A stretch of DNA of 22,121 nucleotides from a virus: positions 1 to 22,121 of the IMG/VR virus record IMGVR_UViG_3300032322_001445; one strand, given 5' to 3'. Shown here piece by piece: positions 15,312 through 20,569 of the stretch. Under the pieces are notes generated by a model, which did no database searches, was not told where the DNA came from, and saw nothing but the letters and a program-made list of their open reading frames with translations. Each line of letters begins with the position of its first letter. Position 1 is the first letter of the stretch. The position numbers were made by a program, and so were the translations under genes.

Positions 15312-15353
15312 AAAAAATACGAGGGTGCTGTTAAGCCTTCCCCCGTTCTTCGG
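15312..15353 (-). terminator. Terminator-like hairpin before portal (attenuator candidate)
   Basis: Stem ACGGGGG / CCCTCGT (7 bp including one G-U; arms 15346-15340 and 15325-15319), then A and TTTTTT, then the portal ATG. The 11-mer CCGAAGAACGG (15353-15343) overlaps the 5' arm exactly as at 9921-9931. The hairpin begins about 13 nt after the predicted transcription start of the 15365..15380 promoter. It is weaker than the adaptor copy, with a longer loop and shorter T tract. Confidence 0.6.
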
Positions 15354-15364
15354 TGAGTTACTAT

Positions 15365-15380
15365 TATTATACCATACTTT
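15365..15380 (-). promoter_or_regulatory. Extended -10 promoter for portal
   Basis: AAAGTATGGTATAATA, identical over 16 bases to the adaptor promoter (9941..9956). TATAAT is at 15371..15366 with TG one base upstream. It lies immediately after the stop codon of the 47-aa gene (15380..15523). Confidence 0.7.
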
Positions 15381-15523
15381 TACTCTAATATCTCTTTATA
15401 ACTTCTGTGTACGATAAAAGAATCTGCCTTTCCTAACTTATCCGCAGTTATTTCTATCCGTTCAAATGGTTTGAGAGAACGAACAACAAGTATTATTTTT
15501 TGCTCATTGTCAGTAAGTGTCAT
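15380..15523 (-). CDS. 47-aa protein between terminase and portal
   Basis: Found by reading the apparent gap between TerL and portal: ATG 15523, TAA 15380-15382, 47 codons (MTLTDNEQKIILVVRSLKP, then ERIEITADKLGKADSFIVHRSYKEILE). It looks like a small alpha/beta or helix-turn-helix-sized domain: helix, short strand, LGK turn, helix. A DNA-binding role is conceivable but not demonstrated. Its ATG overlaps the stop of the 34-aa gene by ATGA, so the pair is translationally coupled to TerL. Confidence 0.65.
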   Translation of the reverse strand: MTLTDNEQKIILVVRSLKPFERIEITADKLGKADSFIVHRSYKEILE

Positions 15524-15624
15524 AATGCTTGATTGATTATCCTGTTTTTCTTTCTATCACGCTTTTTATAGATATGCTGTCCGTACGCTACTTCGATATG
15601 TTTTTGTTCTGTATCTAAAATCAT
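15520..15624 (-). CDS. 34-aa basic micro-protein after terminase
   Basis: ATG 15624, TGA 15520-15522, 34 codons (MILDTEQKHIEVAYGQHIYK, then a basic KRDRKKNRIINQAL tail). Its start overlaps the TerL stop as ATGA, and its stop overlaps the next start as ATGA, which argues for genuine coupled translation rather than chance. The basic C-terminal half could bind nucleic acid. Unknown family. Confidence 0.6.
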   Translation of the reverse strand: MILDTEQKHIEVAYGQHIYKKRDRKKNRIINQAL

Positions 15625-16850
15625 ATGGCAGAGTTTTTATGGCGATTTCTAATAAAGTTTTGACGTTTTGCAAATTGTTCTAGTCGTTCTTCATAGTTTA
15701 CAGGTTTGAGAGAGTTGATAGCATATCGTATAGCGTCCATTGAGTGGTCATATCCTGATTCTGGTTCGTTTATTATTTTACCTGTCTTATCTTCTACCCA
15801 TAGATACTTGAGATACTCTTTGTAAATATTAAGTGAACGCTTGGTAACTGAGATTGACTTTGTTTGAACAAACTGAATACCTTGAGTAATACTATCTCGT
15901 CCTTTCTTTGCTCCGATAATGTTTACTCCATAGCTGTATATTTCGTCTATACTCTTTGGTTCAGCACTATCAGCTACTACTAGAGCTTTCTCTTGGTTAG
16001 TAAGTATATCAGCTATCTGCTTATTGCTTAGTCCTTTACTGAAAGTTATTTCATCTAGGATATATCCGTTGTTATATTCGTAGATTGCAACAATAGCTGT
16101 TGGGTCATTGGTATATCCAAAGTCTAATCCATATCTTACTAATCGTGCTTGGTGAGGTATTTCTTCTATGAAATCCCAGTTAGTATATATCTTACGTTCA
16201 AGAGATGAAGGCTCTCCTAGCCATTTATGCTTATACAGTGATGGTCGCTTCTCTTTGTCATCATTCATTTCATTGAAGATAACATCTGGCATCCATCCGT
16301 ATTTCATTGCTACGTCATAATTGACGTTTATCTTGAGTGTATTAGGTCTTCCCTCTACTACAAGTCTTTGGTGTACAGGGTCATCTTCATTTAATCGGTT
16401 GTATGTATAGATAATCTGTGAGCCATCCTTTCGGACTGTTGGTGTGAGAATATCAATACTTTCCTTTGAGATTGTTTGAGCTTCTTCTATCCACGCAATG
16501 TCTATACCTTCGATAGATTTAATTGATTGAGAGTTATTACGAAGTCCTTTGAATATAAAGTCTGAGCCAGTAATTGTATTTATGATTGAGTTCTCTGTTA
16601 CTTTGAAATCTCTGAGGTTATATTCTTCAATTAAGTCTTTAAGTAGCTGGTGAGATGAATCTGCTATCGAGCTTTGAAATTCTCGTCCACATAATACTCT
16701 TATCTTTTCTTCTCTTGCTCGAATAAGTAGAACTCTTGCTACTGTGTGAGACTTTAATGAGTATCTTCCTCCCCATACTGCTGCTTCTCGCCAATCCCTA
16801 TCAAGTAGTCTTACAAACTCAACAGGTATATTCATTTCTTTATTTGCCAT
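15621..16850 (-). CDS. terL: Terminase large subunit (PBSX-type)
   Basis: 409 aa, full length. The ATPase half contains Walker A-like GGRYSLKS (27-34), an adenine-motif-like segment CGREFQSSIADS, and Walker B IAWIEEAQ (118-125) with catalytic Glu. The coupling motif is IYTYNRLNEDDP (about 147-158). The nuclease half shows the RNase H-like acidic triad: Asp243 in YGLDFGYTNDP, Asp294 in VVADSAEPKS and Asp372 in GYDHSMDAIRYAI. It cuts the genome concatemer and pumps DNA into the prohead through the portal. It follows TerS by 5 nt. The Walker A loop has Leu-Lys-Ser instead of Gly-Lys-Ser/Thr, a variant seen in this family. Confidence 0.93.
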   Translation of the reverse strand: MANKEMNIPVEFVRLLDRDWREAAVWGGRYSLKSHTVARVLLIRAREEKIRVLCGREFQSSIADSSHQLLKDLIEEYNLRDFKVTENSIINTITGSDFIFKGLRNNSQSIKSIEGIDIAWIEEAQTISKESIDILTPTVRKDGSQIIYTYNRLNEDDPVHQRLVVEGRPNTLKINVNYDVAMKYGWMPDVIFNEMNDDKEKRPSLYKHKWLGEPSSLERKIYTNWDFIEEIPHQARLVRYGLDFGYTNDPTAIVAIYEYNNGYILDEITFSKGLSNKQIADILTNQEKALVVADSAEPKSIDEIYSYGVNIIGAKKGRDSITQGIQFVQTKSISVTKRSLNIYKEYLKYLWVEDKTGKIINEPESGYDHSMDAIRYAINSLKPVNYEERLEQFAKRQNFIRNRHKNSAI

Positions 16851-16855
16851 AAGAG

Positions 16856-17269
16856 TTATTGTTTATCAATAATTCTAACAACGAGTGGTTCAATCTTATC
16901 ACCTTTTGATGTCAAATCAGTTTCAGTTGATTCTTTATATCCATGTTTAGCAAGTAGTAGTTTAGCAATAGTTGGATTATAATCTCCCGACAGACCGTTG
17001 TTTATAAGTCTATCTTCTTGCTCTTGACTAACCTCTTCCATAATGTCGGAAAACTCAGGATATTTTTGACTCCAGTCATATAGTGTGTCCCTATGTACCC
17101 CTAAATAATTTGCAAGTCCACCTTTTGTTGGTAACTTTGTTTTTAACTTATACACAGTTCCTCCAGTCCTACCTTCTCTTTCTATTTCTTCGTCGTTACA
17201 CAAGTCTAAATACTCCCTAGCTTTAGAGAGTACTTCTTCGTTATATTCTTGTGGTCTACCCGCTGGCAT
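16856..17269 (-). CDS. terS: Terminase small subunit
   Basis: 137 aa. It starts MPAGRPQEYNEEVLSKAREYLDLC, then a helix-turn-helix (LPTKGGLANYLGVHRDTLYDWSQKYPEFSDIME), a central helix (QEQEDRLINNGLSGDYNPTIAKLLLAKHGY) and a short C-terminal segment (TDLTSKGDKIEPLVVRIID). This matches the DNA-packaging gp3-like small-terminase pattern: DNA recognition by the HTH, oligomerisation by the central helices and TerL contact at the C-terminus. It lies directly before TerL. The preceding 43-aa gene ends 1 nt before this ATG. Confidence 0.88.
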   Translation of the reverse strand: MPAGRPQEYNEEVLSKAREYLDLCNDEEIEREGRTGGTVYKLKTKLPTKGGLANYLGVHRDTLYDWSQKYPEFSDIMEEVSQEQEDRLINNGLSGDYNPTIAKLLLAKHGYKESTETDLTSKGDKIEPLVVRIIDKQ

Positions 17270-17270
17270 T

Positions 17271-17402
17271 TTATTTCTTTACTACCTCTCCTCCCATTAC
17301 TTCTGCATATCTATTAGCAGTATCTGGGTCTTGGAATATCTTTTCTCTTGACTGGTTGATACCAAACTTTACGATGTATTCTTTTGGTTTTTTCTTTAAC
17401 AT
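17271..17402 (-). CDS. 43-aa leaderless-start protein before terminase
   Basis: ATG 17402, TAA 17271-17273, 43 codons (MLKKKPKEYIVKFGINQSRE, then KIFQDPDTANRYAEVMGGEV, VKK). It is small and basic with a strand followed by a helix; a PDPDTA-like turn lies in the middle. The ATG begins 8 nt after a TATAAT box, so transcription should start at or 1-2 nt before the start codon. The stop is 1 nt before TerS. It may be a regulator or terminase accessory; nothing recognisable. Confidence 0.65.
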   Translation of the reverse strand: MLKKKPKEYIVKFGINQSREKIFQDPDTANRYAEVMGGEVVKK

Positions 17403-17410
17403 ATACCTGT

Positions 17411-17419
17411 ATTATACCA
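17411..17419 (-). promoter_or_regulatory. Extended -10 promoter for packaging block (leaderless)
   Basis: TGGTATAAT, with TATAAT at 17416..17411, at the end of the 17412..17687 gene. The stop of that gene is again part of the box (ATG GTA TAA). Only 8 nt separate it from the ATG of the 43-aa gene. Confidence 0.65.
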
Positions 17420-17687
17420 TAGATTCTAAGTCTTTGTCTTTGTAGTTCTTGGTAGATAGTATTGATTGGTAAAATCCAGTAAGTCCTCTTGATTGTAAGA
17501 TATCGTATATTTCATACTCTCCTAGTAGTTTAGTATCTTCTTTAGGTTTTTTAAACATACAGTTAAAAGCAACGTGTATCTTATCAAACCAGTCTGAGTA
17601 TCTACGAAATTCTTCTCCCCAGTATTCTGCCACTGCGTATTGGTTATCTTTTTTAAATATATAATACCATTTTTTAATATTGTTCAT
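17412..17687 (-). CDS. 91-aa protein of unknown function
   Basis: Start chosen at ATG 17687 (MNNIKKWYYIFKKDNQYAVAEYW), which overlaps the end of the zinc-ribbon gene by 14 nt; the longer frame from 17741 would overlap it far more. The protein is rich in Trp, Tyr and Phe (WYYIFKKDNQYAVAEYWGEEFRRYSDWFDKIHVAFNCMF), followed by a charged part with LGEYEIYDILQSRGLTGFYQSI. It looks like a small alpha/beta fold. It is the last gene of the glycan cassette and may or may not be functionally part of it. Confidence 0.65.
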   Translation of the reverse strand: MNNIKKWYYIFKKDNQYAVAEYWGEEFRRYSDWFDKIHVAFNCMFKKPKEDTKLLGEYEIYDILQSRGLTGFYQSILSTKNYKDKDLESMV

Positions 17688-17820
17688 CTTGTTTTCTTTT
17701 TGAATAACACTTATTACAAATATCATCAGTTGCTCCTTCAATTATAGTACTTGGGACATAGTGTATTTTTTGGTTTTCTTTCCATTCTTTCTCACAGTCC
17801 CAACAAACAAATTTATTCAT
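17674..17820 (-). CDS. 48-aa zinc-ribbon protein
   Basis: ATG 17820 follows the glycosyltransferase stop in the TAATATG pattern, so I prefer this short form (MNKFVCWDCEKEWKENQKIH) to a longer frame starting inside the glycosyltransferase. Two CxxC knuckles, CWDC (residues 6-9) and CNKC (about 35-38), should bind one zinc ion. The tail is basic and acidic (YSKRKQDEQY). Such ribbons often bind nucleic acid or proteins. One of five tiny CxxC proteins in the right third of the window. Confidence 0.7.
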   Translation of the reverse strand: MNKFVCWDCEKEWKENQKIHYVPSTIIEGATDDICNKCYSKRKQDEQY

Positions 17821-17821
17821 A

Positions 17822-18436
17822 TTAGCAAGGGTTAAAGTTTTCTTTATGTCGCCTATAATAAAGTAATGCTTCGGGGACGTGAGTTCTGTTTCCAACTGTT
17901 AGTAGTCTTCCGTACAGTGATAAGTCTTCTAGGGTTCTTGTTCCATGTCCATCGTTATACCCTCCTACTTGTTTAGCTTTTGCTACGTTGTAGAGCATTG
18001 AGCCGTGATGACCGCTTGACCTATCCCAGTACCAATCCCCTTGATACTTTGAGACTTCACCTGGGTGTCTTCTTAGTATCTCGTTTTTGAGTTCTCCTGT
18101 AACCACTATATCATACGTTACAATATCATTTATATTCTTTTCTAGGATTTCAAGTGTGTCTGGTCGTAGCCAATTATCAGCTCCTAAGAACAGAACGTAG
18201 TCAGTATCTACTCGGTTGAGCATGTCTTGGAAGTTATCTACTGTGCCTTTGTTTGTTTCACGTGCTACAAAGTTTACCTGTGGATAAAGTTGTGGAATAT
18301 GTGAACAATCGCCTACACCGTCATCAACAAACCATATTTTGTCTGCTTTGCGTGTTTGAGCTAAAACTGATTCAACCGAATGACTTGCGAGGTGTCCATA
18401 TTTATAGCTACAAATTACGATTCCTATTGTTGCCAT
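17822..18436 (-). CDS. Family 2 glycosyltransferase (GT-A fold)
   Basis: 204 aa. The start IGIVICSYKYGHLASHSVESVLAQT is the classic GT2 first strand and helix; VDDG (37-40) is the second nucleotide-binding motif. FLGADNWL (83-90) takes the place of the DXD metal/sugar motif, with Asp87. GGYNDGHGTRTLEDLSLYGRLL (158-179) carries the ED acid pair. A C-terminal YYRRHKEN closes the domain. It is a single catalytic domain with no membrane segments, so soluble. It should transfer a sugar from a nucleotide donor; donor and acceptor are unknown. It lies in a cassette with a deacetylase and a methyltransferase, which suggests a shared glycan product. It overlaps the preceding gene by 13 nt. Confidence 0.85.
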   Translation of the reverse strand: MATIGIVICSYKYGHLASHSVESVLAQTRKADKIWFVDDGVGDCSHIPQLYPQVNFVARETNKGTVDNFQDMLNRVDTDYVLFLGADNWLRPDTLEILEKNINDIVTYDIVVTGELKNEILRRHPGEVSKYQGDWYWDRSSGHHGSMLYNVAKAKQVGGYNDGHGTRTLEDLSLYGRLLTVGNRTHVPEALLYYRRHKENFNPC

Positions 18437-18675
18437 AAAGTTCTACTAAGATTATCTGAATACTTGTGAACAGAATATACAAAATTACTTTCCATATCTT
18501 GTTGTTCAGTAAATATAAGAATATCTTGTGTGTCTCCCTTTTTTGCAATATATGTCCCGAATTGTGATTCTATCTTAGTGTCTTTATCATGAATAACATG
18601 GTTAAGAGTTGCGGTATGTTGTCCGTTTACATAAATGTCTACAATATTATTTTTTTGTTTATGCGTTATGTTCAT
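18424..18675 (-). CDS. 83-aa unknown in glycan cassette
   Basis: MNITHKQKNNIVDIYVNGQH followed by beta-type segments (TATLNHVIHDKDTKIESQFGTYIAKKGDTQDILIFTEQQ) and a short helix with SVHKYSDNLSRTLWQQ. Predicted small beta domain, no catalytic motif, no signal peptide. It overlaps the preceding gene by 17 nt and the glycosyltransferase by 13 nt, so translation is coupled. It may be an accessory subunit for the cassette enzymes or an unrelated small phage protein. Confidence 0.6.
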   Translation of the reverse strand: MNITHKQKNNIVDIYVNGQHTATLNHVIHDKDTKIESQFGTYIAKKGDTQDILIFTEQQDMESNFVYSVHKYSDNLSRTLWQQ

Positions 18676-18853
18676 TGAGCAAAAACCTAAACTTTTTAAT
18701 ATTCTTTTTTTTCTTAAAAGTTATCTCTCTCCATTCTGGTTGTTTACCATACTTCGTCGGTACGTATTCAACAATATCAATTGTAACAATTCCATCTTCT
18801 ATTTGGATTCGTGCATTATATCCTATGTTATGTATGGTCTTGGTATTGTCCAT
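18659..18853 (-). CDS. 64-aa unknown in glycan cassette
   Basis: Start chosen at ATG 18853 (MDNTKTIHNIGYNARIQIED), which leaves a 31-nt overlap with the deacetylase; the alternative ATG at 18913 would overlap by 91 nt. It is beta-rich (ARIQIEDGIVTIDIVEYVP, EWREITF) with a basic patch (KKKKNIKKFRFLLNEHN) near the C-terminus that could bind nucleic acid or an acidic glycan. Unknown family. Confidence 0.55.
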   Translation of the reverse strand: MDNTKTIHNIGYNARIQIEDGIVTIDIVEYVPTKYGKQPEWREITFKKKKNIKKFRFLLNEHNA

Positions 18854-19320
18854 TGTGTTCCGTCTGTTGCTATTACTGAATAAGCTTTCTCGTATCCACA
18901 TGCTTTTACGCATTCAATCACAAGGTCGTTATATCTTCCGTACGGATACGCAAATGTTTTCATAGGAAATGGAGGCATAACTTCTTTCATAATTTCCTCT
19001 CGTGATAGTTTTGTAAGGTCAGGGTGTGTCTTTGTGTGGTAGCCTAGTTCAAAGTCATACTTTTCACATAGTTCTTTGATTTGTTCTAATGTACAGTATT
19101 TTTCTAGCTTTGGGACGTGTGCCAGGTCAAAGGTGTTGTCTTTTCCTAGCGTGTCGTAGACAAAGAACATTATTCCTTTCTTTCCTACTAGTACGTCTTG
19201 GTTTTCGTATACGTTTAAATATATTCCGTCCCAACCTATCTCATCTTGGCAATCTAGTATTTGTTGGCGTGTGTTGTAGTTAGGGTGTTTTATATCTCCG
19301 ATATTGTGAGCTAATTTCAT
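18823..19320 (-). CDS. NodB-type polysaccharide deacetylase, atypical motif 1
   Basis: 165 aa, shorter than the usual 190-230. Motif 2 is intact: GYHTKTHPDLTKLSREEI with His95 and His99, the metal ligands. Motif 3 is AYPYGRYND (124-132), the active-site groove. The segment where TFDDG is expected reads GWDGIYLNVYENQDVL. It keeps one Asp (31, the likely metal ligand) but has Trp30 in place of the catalytic-base Asp. This may mark a variant subfamily or a changed activity. Family role: removal of N- or O-acetyl groups from sugar polymers using a divalent metal. No signal peptide, so it works in the cytoplasm, unlike cell-wall deacetylases. ATGA overlap couples it to the methyltransferase upstream. 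Confidence 0.75.
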   Translation of the reverse strand: MKLAHNIGDIKHPNYNTRQQILDCQDEIGWDGIYLNVYENQDVLVGKKGIMFFVYDTLGKDNTFDLAHVPKLEKYCTLEQIKELCEKYDFELGYHTKTHPDLTKLSREEIMKEVMPPFPMKTFAYPYGRYNDLVIECVKACGYEKAYSVIATDGTQWTIPRPYIT

Positions 19321-19811
19321 TTTCTTTTAAATACTCGTAGTACATGAGTATATTCTCTATATGGATAAGATTCTATGTGTATTTGTTCTAGTTCATGGCT
19401 ATGGATTGGTATTTCCCATGATTCTATGTGCACAGTTAGTAGGATTCCTCCTTTTTTAAGTGTTCTGAGTGCAAACTCTTGCATTTCTTCATAGTCGTAT
19501 TGTTGGTAAAATACACCTGTGGCTACAACTAAGTCAAATGTAAGTGTTGTTTGAAACGATACTCTTTCAAATTCTTCTGGTTGTCGGCTTGAAGCTAAAT
19601 CTGAAATTTCTTGAAAGAAAATCTTTTCTGCTGGTAAAACACGGGTTATAAATCCTTCTCCCGCCCCAATGTCTAGTGCTGTTTTAAATTGTCCATATGG
19701 TTTAAGAACATTAAGTATCTTTTGTCTGCGTTTCTTGTCTTCTGGGTTATTAAAGTATCCCCACTGGTCGGGAGTTTGATACCAAATCTCTAGTTCAGAT
19801 TTAGTTTGCAT
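19317..19811 (-). CDS. SAM-dependent methyltransferase (NodS-like)
   Basis: 164 aa class I methyltransferase. Motif I is ALDIGAGEGFITRVLP (45-60), followed by a short acidic strand (KIFFQEISDLA). FDLVVATGVFYQQYDYEEM (92-110) corresponds to the motif IV region, and LRTLKKGGILLTVHIESW (115-132) to the post-motif strand. The N-terminal segment (EIWYQTPDQWGYFNNPEDKKRRQKIL) and overall size resemble NodS-like and other small-molecule methyltransferases rather than DNA ones. Likely substrate: a sugar or amino-sugar acted on together with the deacetylase and glycosyltransferase downstream. First gene of the cassette. A TATAAT box ends 6 nt before the ATG, predicting a leaderless mRNA. Confidence 0.78.
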   Translation of the reverse strand: MQTKSELEIWYQTPDQWGYFNNPEDKKRRQKILNVLKPYGQFKTALDIGAGEGFITRVLPAEKIFFQEISDLASSRQPEEFERVSFQTTLTFDLVVATGVFYQQYDYEEMQEFALRTLKKGGILLTVHIESWEIPIHSHELEQIHIESYPYREYTHVLRVFKRK

Positions 19812-19817
19812 AGGTGT

Positions 19818-19826
19818 ATTATATCA
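19818..19826 (-). promoter_or_regulatory. Extended -10 promoter for glycan cassette (leaderless)
   Basis: TGATATAAT, with TATAAT at 19823..19818; six bases (ACACCT) separate it from the methyltransferase ATG. A start site 6-7 nt after the box would fall on the A of ATG. It sits directly behind a strong terminator, so the cassette is an independent transcription unit. Confidence 0.7.
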
Positions 19827-19832
19827 TAGAAG

Positions 19833-19863
19833 AAAAAATACCACTACTTGTATTCGTGGTATT
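19833..19863 (-). terminator. Intrinsic terminator of accessory block
   Basis: Perfect 8-bp stem AATACCAC / GTGGTATT (arms 19863-19856 and 19844-19837) followed by a run of T (six in all, overlapping the arm end). The stem includes the TAG stop of the 51-aa gene. It separates the accessory block from the glycan cassette. Confidence 0.8.
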
Positions 19864-19999
19864 TATTAGAGTTTTGTTGGCATTGACAGCAACGATAGGT
19901 GTGGGCAGTTTCTTTCTGTTCGTAGTTAGTAGTGGTCATTACGAGAAAACCCTTACTTTCTTTTAAACAGTTGTCACAGAAAAAATAAAAGTTTACCAT
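19844..19999 (-). CDS. 51-aa zinc-ribbon protein
   Basis: ATG 19999, TAG 19844-19846, 51 codons (MVNFYFFCDNCLKESKGFLV, then MTTTNYEQKETAHTYRCCQC, QQNSNKYHEYK). CDNC (8-11) and CCQC (37-40) form two zinc knuckles; the middle is beta-like. It has its own extended -10 promoter (20016..20031), with 17 nt between box and ATG, and its stop lies in the terminator, giving a monocistronic unit of about 180 nt. Function unknown; a nucleic-acid- or polymerase-binding regulator would fit. Confidence 0.72.
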   Translation of the reverse strand: MVNFYFFCDNCLKESKGFLVMTTTNYEQKETAHTYRCCQCQQNSNKYHEYK

Positions 20000-20015
20000 T
20001 TGTAATTATTTTACT

Positions 20016-20031
20016 TATTATAACATACTTT
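20016..20031 (-). promoter_or_regulatory. Extended -10 promoter for 51-aa zinc-ribbon gene
   Basis: AAAGTATGTTATAATA differs by one base from the 16-mer before portal and adaptor. TATAAT is at 20022..20017, with TG one base upstream, and lies 6 nt after the stop of the preceding gene. Confidence 0.65.
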
Positions 20032-20036
20032 TAATC

Positions 20037-20234
20037 TTAAGTTGTTAATTTCTTTTTTCTATTATCGTTAAATCCTCTATAAATTCTTTCAATATGCTCT
20101 ATGCTTTTACTTAATGTAATCTTTCCCCCAGGGTGAAGAACTAAATAATGTGATGTTGCATAAGTACATAATCCAGGACAGCTATTATGATACTGTACAA
20201 GGTTTTCTTGTTTACCACATATGGGACATTTCAT
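20037..20234 (-). CDS. 65-aa zinc-binding protein
   Basis: MKCPICGKQENLVQYHNSCP begins with a CPIC knuckle (3-6). A second set, H16-x2-C19-x3-C23, and H29 in the following segment (GLCTYATSHYLVLHPGGKIT) could complete the site. A basic C-terminal helix follows (IEHIERIYRGFNDNRKKKLTT). The start is in TATATGAAATG; the second ATG would remove the first knuckle, so I keep the first. Probably a small nucleic-acid-binding protein; family not recognised. Confidence 0.7.
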   Translation of the reverse strand: MKCPICGKQENLVQYHNSCPGLCTYATSHYLVLHPGGKITLSKSIEHIERIYRGFNDNRKKKLTT

Positions 20235-20247
20235 ATACTATTTCAAT

Positions 20248-20385
20248 TTAGCTTTTAAATGTAAGTGTTTTCACTAATAAAAATGAAAACAGTATTAACC
20301 ACCATTTATCAAAGTGAATTGCTAATACTGTAAAACAAGCAAGTGTACCAATATTTTCAAATGCAACTGTCCAATAATTTTTCAT
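20248..20385 (-). CDS. 45-aa membrane peptide with two helices
   Basis: ATG 20385, TAA 20248-20250, 45 codons (MKNYWTVAFENIGTLACFTV, then LAIHFDKWWLILFSFLLVKT, LTFKS). Two hydrophobic stretches (about 6-24 and 28-41) are joined by a short DKWW turn, so a helical hairpin in the inner membrane is likely. Size and shape allow a holin, a superinfection-exclusion peptide or another membrane effector, but no endolysin is adjacent, so I do not call it a holin. It lies 5 nt after the preceding gene and 13 nt before the next. Confidence 0.65.
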   Translation of the reverse strand: MKNYWTVAFENIGTLACFTVLAIHFDKWWLILFSFLLVKTLTFKS

Positions 20386-20390
20386 AGTGT

Positions 20391-20546
20391 TTATGTTAGG
20401 TTAGTAGAATCTGTTATAACAATTTTGTGTTGTGCTTGAAAACATGAACATGAGTGCTCGTGTGGCGGTAAGTTAGTTCCATGCCAAACTGTTGGTGTAT
20501 AAATTGGACTTCCACATCTATTACATTCTCCTACTTTTGTTTTCAT
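20391..20546 (-). CDS. 51-aa zinc-ribbon protein
   Basis: ATG 20546, TAA 20391-20393, 51 codons (MKTKVGECNRCGSPIYTPTV, then WHGTNLPPHEHSCSCFQAQH, KIVITDSTNLT). CNRCG (8-12) and CSC (33-35), with nearby His residues, form a plausible zinc site. The rest is short beta strands. A TTACTnAGTAA palindrome (20559..20569) lies 12 nt before the ATG. Function unknown. Confidence 0.68.
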   Translation of the reverse strand: MKTKVGECNRCGSPIYTPTVWHGTNLPPHEHSCSCFQAQHKIVITDSTNLT

Positions 20547-20558
20547 ATTCTTTATTAG

Positions 20559-20569
20559 TTACTTAGTAA
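20559..20569 (-). repeat. TTACTnAGTAA palindrome before zinc-ribbon gene
   Basis: TTACTAAGTAA, one of three related palindromes (also 21165..21177 and 21347..21360), each 7-12 nt before the start of a gene in the accessory block and followed by A/T-rich sequence with TAA-rich spacing. Confidence 0.45.

Noticed and set aside
20248-20385. Holin
   Set aside because: Two hydrophobic helices fit, but no endolysin is adjacent and such hairpin peptides have many roles.
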